Positions 26,955 to 34,882 of a DNA stretch of 64,000 nucleotides are shown here, piece after piece. A model generated the notes under the pieces. It was not told the DNA's origin. It did no database searches and saw only the letters and a program-made list of their open reading frames with translations. A program made the translations under genes and the position numbers. Source of the stretch: Sinohyriopsis cumingii (lineage: Eukaryota > Mollusca > Bivalvia > Unionida > Unionidae); the NCBI GenBank assembly GCA_028554795.2, contig CM068825.1, positions 95,404,451 to 95,468,450 on the forward strand. The letters run 5' to 3'. Every line of letters begins with the position of its first letter. The first letter of the stretch is position 1.

Positions 26955-27172
26955 ATATGTACTCGATTTTAAGTTGAGTCTGACTGCAAACTGCACACAC
27001 CCAGATCTGACATCACATAATGCACAGGCAGATCTGGGTCTGTGTAACTTCTCAAGAGTAATCAGCAGAACAAACAACATAGATCCTGATCTGCAGGCAC
27101 ATCATACAAAGCAGAAGAGGATCTTTGTTGTTTGCAGTTTGATCTGACTTGTGAGTATCAACAGTATCATTA
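26955..27172. mobile_element. MITE family copy
   Basis: Left end 'atgtactcgattttaagttg', inner 'gcagatctgggtctgtgta' and 'gatcctgatctgcaggcac', right end 'gcagtttgatctgacttgtg'. Confidence 0.75.
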
Positions 27173-27222
27173 TGTGCTAGATCAGAAAATCAAATTTATT
27201 ACAAAATTACACCAATATGAGA

Positions 27223-27325
27223 CCGCTCCAGTGGACTAGTGGTTAGAGAATCCACCTATGATGCGGGAGATCATGGGTTCAATCCCCAGCCGAGTCACAC
27301 TAAAGACTTACAAAAATTTAATTTG
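27223..27325 (+). mobile_element. SINE family A head
   Basis: tRNA-like part with A box 'gtggactagtggttagag' and a good B box 'gggttcaatcccc', then 'gagtcacac' and 'agacttacaaaa'. The usual body is replaced after about 27325 by sequence not seen in the other copies, so this is a truncated or recombinant SINE. Confidence 0.8.
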
Positions 27326-27599
27326 TATATGTTAAAGTCCCAGTCAGCTAGGTGATGGACATGAGACCTGTCATTCTCAATACTGTCTGTGACAACATAA
27401 TGCCTGGTAATTTTTCTGCTGCTAATATTGGTCAGCAGTCCAAGTGTATGCACATGTCTGCTTTTAACCCACATTTAGTGATAGGTTAATTATGACTGAT
27501 ATGGTTATAAACAAAACTTGCAATAGCAATGGTGAATGTAAAGCTTGGATAAGTACACATGAACCAGATGTGTTCCCCTGGTGTGACTGTTTTGATAGT

Positions 27600-28075
27600 G
27601 GCCTTGCTGATATCATCATCATCGTCATTATCAGTCTCATAGTCTGGTAGACCGTTGTGGCGCCGCACAAGACCAAACAACCAGCTTCTTCCATTCCTCT
27701 CAATTTTCCATCTTTCTTAGTGTGTCGCTCAATGTCAAGCCTGTCCACTCTCGAATGTTATCTTCCCACCTCTTTCTTTGCCTGCCTCTCTTTCTTCTTC
27801 CCAGTAGAGTGCCTTGCAGGATTGTCTTGGCAAGTCCTGATGATCGTGAGATATGCCCATGCCACTGCAGTTTATGTTTTTTCACTGTGATCAGGAGGTC
27901 ATCATGAGGCCCAACGGCTTGTCTTATCATTTGCCGTATTTCTTCACTGGTGATATGGTCTTTGTATGTGACGCCGAGGATCTTTCGAAAACATCTCATC
28001 TCTGTGGCCTGTATCCATTTCTCTAAGTCAGCTGTTATGTTATAACAGCTGACTTGCTGATACAGACTCTTTCAA
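27600..28075 (-). mobile_element. LINE RT C-terminal fragment
   Basis: A minus-strand frame (27999-27700) encodes RCFRKILGVTYKDHIT, QWHGHISRSS and RKRWEDNIREWTG. This is the conserved C-terminal tail of RTE/Jockey-like non-LTR reverse transcriptases, which is found in many invertebrate genomes. It is a 5'-truncated fragment. Confidence 0.85.
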
Positions 28076-28775
28076 ATTTTGTGTATAGTCCATATCTGAA
28101 TTATGCGATCCAAAGAACAAGATCAAAGGATCATGGTAAACAACCTGTGATGACTTCAGTTATGAAGTTATTTTCTGGTTAGACATTAGGCGACTGCAAT
28201 TTTAAAAAAACCTCAGTTCTCAGTTGCATGTTTGGTGCAACCAAATAAATTAAAAATGATCTTAAACATTAAGGCGTGATGATAAATTAAATTTTTTACA
28301 TCCAATGCTGCCTCTTACCATTATAAAGATTTATCACTGGGGTGAAATTATTCCCTAAAATCAAATGACTTATAAATTATCTTCATTTTTATGATAGCAT
28401 GCATGTAAAAATCATTATTTATCTCGAATGGTGGTGCTATTTACATCTAAGAAAATTATCCAAAGCCAGGCATTATGTATCGTCCACTTTGTAGTCTGAT
28501 GCAAGAAAGATATCACACTTTCAGATGGGTAAAACACCTATCTCAAACAAATCAATCTTAATATTTAATCTATTAAACAGGCTTCTAAAAAATAGACTAT
28601 TTGTAAGGCATTAAAACATAGATACATATGTAAAACTCTGCTCTGACTTGACAGAACTATCTCTAATTCATTATTATCTAAAACATCAGGTATCACAACT
28701 AATGAGTTAACATTGTGTTATGTATGTTTAATTTGTATTGTATTATTGATGTTTGTCCATAATTTGAGGGTAGGA
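28076..28775. other. Intronic DNA left of the viral element
   Basis: AT-rich host DNA with no gene. It ends at the target duplication, where base composition changes abruptly to CpG-rich. Confidence 0.5.
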
Positions 28776-28780
28776 GTTGG
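28776..28780. repeat. Target-site duplication, left copy
   Basis: GTTGG immediately outside the left inverted repeat, matching 43178-43182. The next base (A) is shared by the element tip and the right flank, so the duplication could also be scored as 6 bp, the length usual for Polintons. Confidence 0.85.
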
Positions 28781-29038
28781 AGCAGCAGAGGGGGCGAATC
28801 GGACATTTTGTCCAATCGTTATTTTGCTTAATTATTACTTTCTGCAACTCAACGATCTAGTGTCGTCAGCGCCTGGTAAAAAAAAAACGACGTCGTCGTT
28901 GGGGGATCGTCCAAACGTCATTTGGTTTAATTAACACCTTCTGCGCGCCGATCCCCAGCGTCGTCAGCGTCCGGTAAGCACGTCGACGACCGCGTCGATG
29001 TCATCGCCCCCTCTGCTGCTAAGTGGTTATTTACAATG
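28781..29038 (+). repeat. Left terminal inverted repeat, 258 bp
   Basis: Matches the reverse complement of 42897-43177 apart from a 23-bp length difference in the middle and a few substitutions. It begins with AG, as in other Polintons. The outer tip AGCAGCAGAGGGGGCGA (28781-28797) recurs inverted at the inner edge (29004-29020). A motif GTCGTCAGCG followed by GGTAA occurs twice about 98 bp apart, showing that the TIR is two diverged tandem units. The stop codon of the penton-like gene (29031-29033) lies within it. Confidence 0.97.
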
Positions 29039-29885
29039 ATCTTACAAACAGAGTGATCACTAACTCCTCCTCTTGCAGATCAATTAGGTTATTTGACTGA
29101 TCGGTAATTCTAAAATTAATTCTCGTTAAAAACCGATCATGGCATCGCATATAGACCGGATTAATCGGACTCTCAACGATTAAAAATCCCGGAGGGGCTG
29201 TTGGTGAAAACGAATAAAGGATATACCCCTGTTGAGCTTGATTTGATTGCTTGGTATCCACCTGATAACTCCCTTCGATAACATCACACACTAGATTGAT
29301 CGCTATCACTGATGCGATATTTACGTTGTATGGAGCAATATGCCTACCACCATCTCCGTTATCGTGTCTGAGGATAGTTGATGGGGGGGTGTCCGCGGGT
29401 GGATTCTCAGGCCATCCTAGTATGGTTCTTATTGAACTGTTATAAATATCAACCATATACCCCGGTGTGCTTATTTCAATCGTCGACGATAACGTCGGTT
29501 CATGAACCGTAATAGCGATTTTTGATTCTTTTCCTGTGATCGATTTTATCCTGCGTTGAAATTCTTTATTGATTTGCTCTATTTGGTATGACCCAGTTGG
29601 TATTGTAACCTCCTCCCAGTTTGGGGTCCCATCGGGTTTATTTGTCCGTGCAAAAACCAGCGAGTTATTAGGTTGTTGTCCGTTAAATGCGTCCGCTCGG
29701 ATATTAGGCCAACTGTGATATACTCGCAATTTTGCCAGCGCTATTTCCTTTACTGGAACCGGCGACGGGAAGTTCACACTGAATTCGGGTTTCGTTGATG
29801 TTATCGATATCATATTTGTTTGTACCGGAGTGGTATTCTCCGCGATCCGCTGAAGTAATTGAGACCCTTCGGGGTTCAGCGACAT
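29031..29885 (-). CDS. Penton-like minor capsid protein (single jelly roll)
   Basis: 284 residues, start ATG at 29885. The beta-rich sequence has 'GSYQIEQINKEF' around residue 97, 'IRTILGWPENP' around 150 and a C-terminal 'FRITDQSNNLIDLQEEELVI'. This order (a Gly-Ser/Gly-Tyr segment, an 'LG(F/W)' segment, then 'ITD…(I)DL…E') is characteristic of the penton or minor capsid protein of Polinton and adintovirus-like elements, which sits at the capsid vertices. It is last in the leftward virion gene array, and its final two codons enter the inverted repeat. The preceding gene starts 5 bp upstream of this start codon. Upstream bases are the AT-rich 'gaataataata' directly before ATG. The family call is based on pattern and context, and a structure prediction would be decisive. 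Confidence 0.75.
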   Translation of the reverse strand: MSLNPEGSQLLQRIAENTTPVQTNMISITSTKPEFSVNFPSPVPVKEIALAKLRVYHSWPNIRADAFNGQQPNNSLVFARTNKPDGTPNWEEVTIPTGSYQIEQINKEFQRRIKSITGKESKIAITVHEPTLSSTIEISTPGYMVDIYNSSIRTILGWPENPPADTPPSTILRHDNGDGGRHIAPYNVNIASVIAINLVCDVIEGSYQVDTKQSNQAQQGYILYSFSPTAPPGFLIVESPINPVYMRCHDRFLTRINFRITDQSNNLIDLQEEELVITLFVRSL

Positions 29886-29890
29886 TATTA

Positions 29891-30427
29891 TTATTCGTTG
29901 TCTTTAGTGTCTAATTTCAACAACCAGGTGGTTCCGGCTTCCAGTTGAAAATCCTCGATTTTTGACATCGCGGAGCTATACAACTGGACCATCGTGGAGA
30001 ATTCAACATCGGATACGAACAAATTATCAATCGATAACGAGATCAACCCGGATAATTTCGAGTATGCGTCGGATACTATTTGATGTTTTACTGTATACTC
30101 GTTGAGTTTTTTCTGAAAACACGATGATATCTTCCTAGTGATTGCGTTGGCAACTCCAGCAACTGTTGTCATCGCGGAGATAGCGATTGGAACAGCGATC
30201 GGGGTTATCGTGGTCACCGTGGATAAAATAACACCGGCGCCAGCTACTATACCCGACACCGAGTACACGACCGCGTCGATGGCGGTTATTTTTCTGCGGT
30301 ATTTTTTTATTTTTGCACGGTATTGTTCGGAAAGCGTTTTTAAGTTCGCGGAGAATTCTTTTGCGGTATCGAATCGATATTGATGTGACGTCGGTGATAC
30401 CTCTGATTCAATTTCCTTGGTGGTCAT
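29891..30427 (-). CDS. Membrane protein with hydrophobic hairpin, virion-associated
   Basis: 178 residues, start ATG at 30427. A basic amphipathic N-terminal half (residues 25-50, 'KIKKYRRKI') is followed by two adjacent hydrophobic stretches, about 53-72 and 75-98, rich in Ala, Val, Ile and Gly. A helical C-terminal part follows, with 'VKHQIVSDAYSKLSGLI'. Proteins of this build occur repeatedly beside jelly-roll capsid genes in Polinton-like elements. A role in membrane interaction during entry or assembly is inferred, not shown. It lies between the fibre-like and penton-like genes, 5 bp from the latter. The start is preceded by 'ttttaaaataaaa'. No enzymatic motif is visible. Confidence 0.6.
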   Translation of the reverse strand: MTTKEIESEVSPTSHQYRFDTAKEFSANLKTLSEQYRAKIKKYRRKITAIDAVVYSVSGIVAGAGVILSTVTTITPIAVPIAISAMTTVAGVANAITRKISSCFQKKLNEYTVKHQIVSDAYSKLSGLISLSIDNLFVSDVEFSTMVQLYSSAMSKIEDFQLEAGTTWLLKLDTKDNE

Positions 30428-30452
30428 TTTTATTTTAAAAGAGCTAGTGTTT

Positions 30453-31976
30453 TTAATTACTTAGATTCGCTACAAATTCCACGTACCATGTAATGTTCGC
30501 CCCGGCTAGATTTCTATCAACGGCATAAATTGTAAACTTTTCAGTTGCGTTCTTGTCTATAATTGTTGATATTGTATTGTTAAACCCGGATGAACTCGAC
30601 GATAATATATTAAACTGCATCATTGAAATCAGTGTCAATCGATAAATGCCCTTAACAGTTGCGGTGATATTTACTGTATTCTGTGTAGGAGTCCAATCGA
30701 ATGATCCATGCCGAATTGTGTATACTGTGTTGATGATGTTCTCATGAGGGATTTTTATTTTTTCGAGTTGCTCTGCCATTCTCGGTAGTCTGTCTTTAAT
30801 CGCTTCAACATCAGTTATAACTATTCCTACTCCCCGCCAACTCGCGTCTATATTATTCTTGTTCGCTGCAACATTAGTTTTGATTGTTTCTATTTCCCGT
30901 GTATTCTCGGTCATGCTTTTTTTGTTCGCTGCAACATCAAGTTTGATTGTTTCTATTTCATATGTATGCACGTCTATACCTTTTTTATTCGCTGCAACAT
31001 CAGTTTTAATTAATCCTATTCCCCGCCAATACGCGTCTACATTTTTTTTGTTCGCTTCGACATCAGTTTTGATTGTTCCTATTTCCTGTGTATGCGCGTC
31101 TACATTTTTTTTGTTCGCTTCAATATCAGTTTTGATTATTCCTATTTCCTGTGTATGCGCGTTTATATTATTTATGATCGTTGTAACATCAGTTTTGATT
31201 GTTTCTATTTTCCGTCCATGCGAGTCTACATTATTTATGATCGTTGCAACATTAGCGCCGATTATTTCTATTTCCCGTTCATGCACGTCTACACTTTTTT
31301 TGTTCGCTTCAACATCAGTTTTGATTGTTTTTATTTCCTGTCCATACGCAGTGATATCATTTATAGTTATTGTAATCTCATCCGGCTTGGTATTTTTTTT
31401 ACCAAAGAATTTATCAAAGTTGTCATCGATCCTGTTAACATTTTTTCGTAACGAGGTAAATTGACCCTGCAGCGTCATAAGATCCGAAATAGCATTTGTT
31501 ATTATTATAAAATTCGGTTCGGTTGCCGTCGGGGGCCCCCGAAAAAAACTATCGACAATGTGTCGCACATCGTCGAAATGCGTTAGCGTCAACACGATCC
31601 GTTCTTCATACGATTTAATTTCACTACGTAAACCTTTTAACGAATTTGACATGGTTATATAATTGTCGCCAAGTGTACTTATTTTTCCATTTATCGTCAA
31701 GATGGATTCACCCGGTTTGAGTCGTCCGTCGCTGTTATACAGCGCGATAGTGTCCTCGGCGGCATCACGCTGTCGTATTAAAACGTCATTCAGTGACACA
31801 TTACCGGATTTCAATTTACCCTGGCGGTCTTGAAATACAACTATTTCGCCCGGGTCAACACTTGTTAGATTCAACATATCAGCGATTTCATCCTCAATTA
31901 GTTTTTTTATGTCGGCGGCGGCCGTTTCCGTGGATTCTTTCAGCGCCGAAACCGGTCGCCCCCAGATATCAATCAT
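30453..31976 (-). CDS. Fibre-like protein with 21-residue coiled-coil repeats
   Basis: 507 residues, start ATG at 31976, overlapping the protease stop by 8 bp. The N-terminal part holds two related short motifs, 'VVFQDRQGKLKSGNVSL' (about 46-62) and 'ALYNSDGRLKPGESIL' (about 78-93), probably a virion anchor. Residues 211-399 are nine units of 21 residues, three heptads each, starting at 211, 232, 253, 274, 295, 316, 337, 358 and 379, with the core 'EIxTIKTDVxANKK'. They predict a long parallel coiled coil. The last 95 residues are beta-rich and Ser/Asn-rich, compatible with a receptor-binding knob. By analogy with adenovirus fibre it would be the attachment protein. The 63-bp DNA period can expand or contract in frame, so shaft length may vary between copies. 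Upstream is 'tttacaataataATG'. Confidence 0.72.
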   Translation of the reverse strand: MIDIWGRPVSALKESTETAAADIKKLIEDEIADMLNLTSVDPGEIVVFQDRQGKLKSGNVSLNDVLIRQRDAAEDTIALYNSDGRLKPGESILTINGKISTLGDNYITMSNSLKGLRSEIKSYEERIVLTLTHFDDVRHIVDSFFRGPPTATEPNFIIITNAISDLMTLQGQFTSLRKNVNRIDDNFDKFFGKKNTKPDEITITINDITAYGQEIKTIKTDVEANKKSVDVHEREIEIIGANVATIINNVDSHGRKIETIKTDVTTIINNINAHTQEIGIIKTDIEANKKNVDAHTQEIGTIKTDVEANKKNVDAYWRGIGLIKTDVAANKKGIDVHTYEIETIKLDVAANKKSMTENTREIETIKTNVAANKNNIDASWRGVGIVITDVEAIKDRLPRMAEQLEKIKIPHENIINTVYTIRHGSFDWTPTQNTVNITATVKGIYRLTLISMMQFNILSSSSSGFNNTISTIIDKNATEKFTIYAVDRNLAGANITWYVEFVANLSN

Positions 31977-32508
31977 TATTATTGTAAATGTTATTCTCTA
32001 AAATCCGTTGAGCTTCTACGACCCCACTAGTGTATTCGTTTACAACCACATGAGGTGGTTTCCGCGATGATGAAATCGCCGCAAGTACGTTCAATACCTC
32101 ACGGCCACATATCGGTGGGTCACTTAATCGCTGTGTTGGCAGCGTGGAATAAAAAACCCGGGCTGAACACGCCCGGGCTGAACACGCCCGGACATACCGC
32201 ATGAACTCGTTTGGCGGGGCTAACCCGTATGAATCAAAATAGACGATCGCACGCGGATCAATCGCGTACGCAACCCAATGAGTCCCCGCTCCGGAGGACC
32301 CATCGAGGTTAATTATGCCGGTTTCAATATTCCTTGGCGTCGCCGGTAATTGATCCCTCATAAAAACACCTCTGAAGTTTTTTATCGCTAGCGCGTTTGC
32401 GGCGTCTATTAAATCAAAATTAGACATGGGAGTCATTGACTCAGGAGTCATAGACTCCCGAGTTAATAAACGGTTCCCGGTAGTCTTAGACCCTTTCCCG
32501 AGTACCAT
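31969..32508 (-). CDS. Adenain-type cysteine protease (maturation protease)
   Basis: Catalytic residues of the adenovirus-protease (C5) family are in order, numbering from ATG 32508: His77 in 'GTHW', Asp92 in 'YFDSYG', Gln126 in 'PTQR' and Cys134 in 'ICGREVL'. The enzyme would cleave capsid and core precursors during virion maturation. The conserved fold begins near 'MSNFDLIDA', so the true start may be ATG 32427 (152 residues). The upstream 27 residues come from a duplicated leader (see 32476-32543). A 15-bp tandem duplication at 32161-32191 repeats ACSAR in frame between Asp92 and Gln126, and its effect on folding is unknown. Downstream the stop overlaps the fibre-like gene start by 8 bp, suggesting tight co-transcription. 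Confidence 0.9.
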   Translation of the reverse strand: MVLGKGSKTTGNRLLTRESMTPESMTPMSNFDLIDAANALAIKNFRGVFMRDQLPATPRNIETGIINLDGSSGAGTHWVAYAIDPRAIVYFDSYGLAPPNEFMRYVRACSARACSARVFYSTLPTQRLSDPPICGREVLNVLAAISSSRKPPHVVVNEYTSGVVEAQRILENNIYNNND

Positions 32509-32543
32509 GAATACGGGGTCCCCGGTAGTCTTAGACCCTTTCC
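32476..32543. repeat. 45-bp direct duplication in the protease leader
   Basis: CCCGGTAGTCTTAGACCC, extending to CTTTCC, occurs at 32476-32498 and 32521-32543, a period of 45 bp. The ATG at 32508 lies between the copies. Because the period is a multiple of three the frame is kept. It probably arose by slippage and makes the distal start codon doubtful. Confidence 0.85.
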
Positions 32544-32561
32544 GGCTACGGATCGTTTTTT

Positions 32562-32939
32562 TTAATAGCCTTTCCCGGTTGCCTTCTTCAATGCCATCCC
32601 CGCCGCGGTACCAACGGCTCCTAACGCAGCCGCCTTAGCCACTGCTGGGGCCGCCGCGGCAATCAATGCCGGAATCGCGGCTAACAACGGAAATATCCCA
32701 CCGGTCTTTTCCATGTCTTTGATCGCTGCGGCCGAGAAATCTATTTGAACACCCTTTTTATTCTTCATCGCATTATTGAAATGTTTTATTTGACGCGCCG
32801 TCAACGATATCTTATGATTACCACCTGCCATCTGCGACGGCTTCAGCGTTATTGTGGTCCCGCATTGTTTAGCCGACTTTGATCGTAATTTCTTGACTTG
32901 ACCATCAGTCAACTCTACACTGACGACATTATACGACAT
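32562..32939 (-). CDS. pX/core-like small virion protein
   Basis: 125 residues, start ATG at 32939. The N-terminal half is basic and polar with 'GNHKISLTARQIKHF' (about 40-54) and a short 'KGVQIDFS' segment. Residues 83-115 are a continuous Ala-rich hydrophobic stretch, followed by a basic tail 'KKATGKGY'. Small proteins with this 'isLT.rQi' block and Ala-rich tail accompany capsid genes in Polinton and adintovirus-like elements and have been compared with adenovirus pX. A core or membrane-active role is inferred. It sits between the major capsid gene and the protease. Upstream sequence 'gtttacaataaaATG' matches the motif before the fibre-like and 313-residue genes. Confidence 0.65.
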   Translation of the reverse strand: MSYNVVSVELTDGQVKKLRSKSAKQCGTTITLKPSQMAGGNHKISLTARQIKHFNNAMKNKKGVQIDFSAAAIKDMEKTGGIFPLLAAIPALIAAAAPAVAKAAALGAVGTAAGMALKKATGKGY

Positions 32940-32967
32940 TTTATTGTAAACGCGTTTGTGCTTTCAA

Positions 32968-34383
32968 TTACATGTTTTCCACTGGTGCATCAATGATTCT
33001 CATTCGTCCACCAACACCTTCCAACAGCATTGATTTATCGCTGAGAATGACAGCAACCGCTCTATATTCGGCAATACCACCAGGACGTTGCACACGAGCT
33101 CGGAAGTGTATATCAACGACGGATTGTCTCGTTAAATCAAGATGTTCCAACGAAAAATAATAAATCGGATACAGGTTTTTAAAATCAAGTTGTGATATTT
33201 GCAAACCAGTGTCGACGTTTTGATCACGACCCATATATGACAGCAATCGATGATACACACGTGCGATATGGTTGTCACCGTAATTGAGTTGTATATCCTC
33301 GGATGGTTCCTGCTGTCCGTTTATTCTCAACGAGACCTCATTGACACCGATTTGATCAAATATCATATGGCTGCGTTCTTGGGAGCCTAATCGCGCCTTA
33401 TTCTGTAGCGCTACAAATATATGACGCGGGGCTGAAACACCCTGTTTGGATGCCAGGTGCCATGTAAATATACCATCCATATTATCCTCTTTAGCATCAG
33501 TGGTTACTGTGAGCCAACTCAACAGTGATTTACCACCTGTCTCCATGAATGAGAGTAATCGCTGTTCTGCGGTGATTGATGGGGTCATTACTGGCATCCA
33601 CAATACTATATTCTTTATATTGACCTTACCGTCGGCAACACCAGCATCATGCCAGATTGCATCATTATCATTGCCCTTTCGCACGAGTACTACTGTATGC
33701 TTAGCCCCATAGATGACTTTTCTGACGTTTCTGCAGAATCCGAATATATGATGCAGTGGAATCGCGCATGAAAACTGTCGGCGTTGTCCTTGCAACATCC
33801 CTACTCGTGTTGCAAACCCTAGATTGTAATTAGTAATAACATTTATGACATCGAAGCTCCCAGCTGGTCTTACATACCCGGCCGGTGCTGGATCAACCGC
33901 GGTGGCATGTGTTGCCTTTACCCTAGAAAACTGATTGTGTTCAGCGTTATCGGTAGTATCCTTCGCAAACATCATAGACGGACCAGCCGACCTTGTATAA
34001 TCATCTGAGTATCTCGCTAGCCCGATTATCGTCGTTGCAACATCAACATCGCGTTCTATTGATTCAATTTCTCGCCCGTCAATGAGATATTTTGCGCTCT
34101 CAAATAACGCCATTACGCCGTTGTTGACAAAACCAACTCGGATAGCCGGGTTGTTGTCGTATGGTGCATTATCGGCAGCATTTGTCACGAGTTCTCCCTC
34201 AATTTCGATAAACGCTTCACATGGCAGAAAGTATCTACTGGTATCTTGGACTTGAAGTTCAATTCGCGATCGTAGATTCGGTTGCGTTGCATAATAAGAA
34301 TAATATTGATAATCACGGACAGAATCATCCCTGCGCACTGGGGCATCCATATCAAACGCGGGATCAGCGGTTCGCGCAAACAT
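32968..34383 (-). CDS. Major capsid protein (double jelly roll, hexon-like)
   Basis: 471 residues, start ATG at 34383. The N-terminus carries 'YQYYSYYATQPNLRSRIEL', then 'YFLPCEAFIEIEGELV' and 'AKYLIDGREIESIER'. The middle has 'CAIPLHHIFGF', and the C-terminal jelly roll ends with 'VVDIHFRARVQRPGG' and 'YRAVAVILSDKSMLLE'. This layout and length match the double-jelly-roll major capsid proteins of Polinton and adintovirus-like elements, which trimerise into pseudo-hexameric capsomers. It is flanked by the pVI-like gene upstream and the pX-like gene downstream, the expected neighbourhood. A sequence 'LEGVGG' near the C-terminus fits the adenain cleavage consensus, but it may lie inside the fold and not be used. 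The frame is intact. Confidence 0.85.
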   Translation of the reverse strand: MFARTADPAFDMDAPVRRDDSVRDYQYYSYYATQPNLRSRIELQVQDTSRYFLPCEAFIEIEGELVTNAADNAPYDNNPAIRVGFVNNGVMALFESAKYLIDGREIESIERDVDVATTIIGLARYSDDYTRSAGPSMMFAKDTTDNAEHNQFSRVKATHATAVDPAPAGYVRPAGSFDVINVITNYNLGFATRVGMLQGQRRQFSCAIPLHHIFGFCRNVRKVIYGAKHTVVLVRKGNDNDAIWHDAGVADGKVNIKNIVLWMPVMTPSITAEQRLLSFMETGGKSLLSWLTVTTDAKEDNMDGIFTWHLASKQGVSAPRHIFVALQNKARLGSQERSHMIFDQIGVNEVSLRINGQQEPSEDIQLNYGDNHIARVYHRLLSYMGRDQNVDTGLQISQLDFKNLYPIYYFSLEHLDLTRQSVVDIHFRARVQRPGGIAEYRAVAVILSDKSMLLEGVGGRMRIIDAPVENM

Positions 34384-34409
34384 TTCTATTATTTATCATG
34401 TTGATATTT

Positions 34410-34856
34410 TCAATTGCGATTTTTTCGTCGTAGACCACTTCCCGCTATCGCGTTCATGAGCGCGTTAGTGGATGACTCAGCCGCCAACGACTCTAGTTTT
34501 TCTTCCACGGCGTTATTTATTACTTTACTGACATTTGCAGGCATCACCGTCGTTGATGGCATCTGTTTTCTTTTTGAAAATCCCCTGGATTTCACCAACG
34601 ACATTAGTTTGTCCCGCGCCGCTGAAAGCGCCTTTCCGGCAACATCTCCAATAGCACTAATTCCCTTATCACGAATAACATCAATAGCCTTCATTCCTAA
34701 TTGTTTGGCTAACGGCGCTACTTTTGGAGCCATTCTTGTAAATAACCCCGCAATGGTGCTACCGAGACCGTCTCCATAGTACGCGTGGTAAACAGGCAAT
34801 CGCGAGTTTACCACGTAGACGAGTACTGGTTTATCATGGTTGTAGTGTATAATCAT
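34410..34856 (-). CDS. pVI-like minor capsid/core protein
   Basis: 148 residues from ATG 34856 (an upstream GTG at 34871 is less likely). After a hydrophobic N-terminus comes 'AYYGDGLGSTIAGLF', then Ala-, Lys- and Gly-rich helices (to about residue 90), a basic patch 'SRGFSKRKQ' and a helical C-terminal domain. Residues 137-141 are IAGS-G, an exact match to the adenain consensus (M/I/L)xGx-G, followed by an eight-residue basic tail. In adenovirus, pVI has the same design: a membrane-lytic amphipathic helix, and a C-terminal basic peptide released as protease cofactor. By analogy this protein would lie inside the capsid and help disrupt membranes at entry. No cysteine is present in the tail, so a disulphide-linked cofactor as in adenovirus is not supported. 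Confidence 0.68.
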   Translation of the reverse strand: MIIHYNHDKPVLVYVVNSRLPVYHAYYGDGLGSTIAGLFTRMAPKVAPLAKQLGMKAIDVIRDKGISAIGDVAGKALSAARDKLMSLVKSRGFSKRKQMPSTTVMPANVSKVINNAVEEKLESLAAESSTNALMNAIAGSGLRRKNRN

Positions 34857-34882
34857 CCTTATTAAAAACACCAGTTTTCCAA

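Noticed and set aside
30859..31464. 201-codon plus-strand frame opposite the fibre-like gene
   Set aside because: It is the antisense of the 63-bp repeat in the fibre-like gene and mirrors its periodicity; no independent support.
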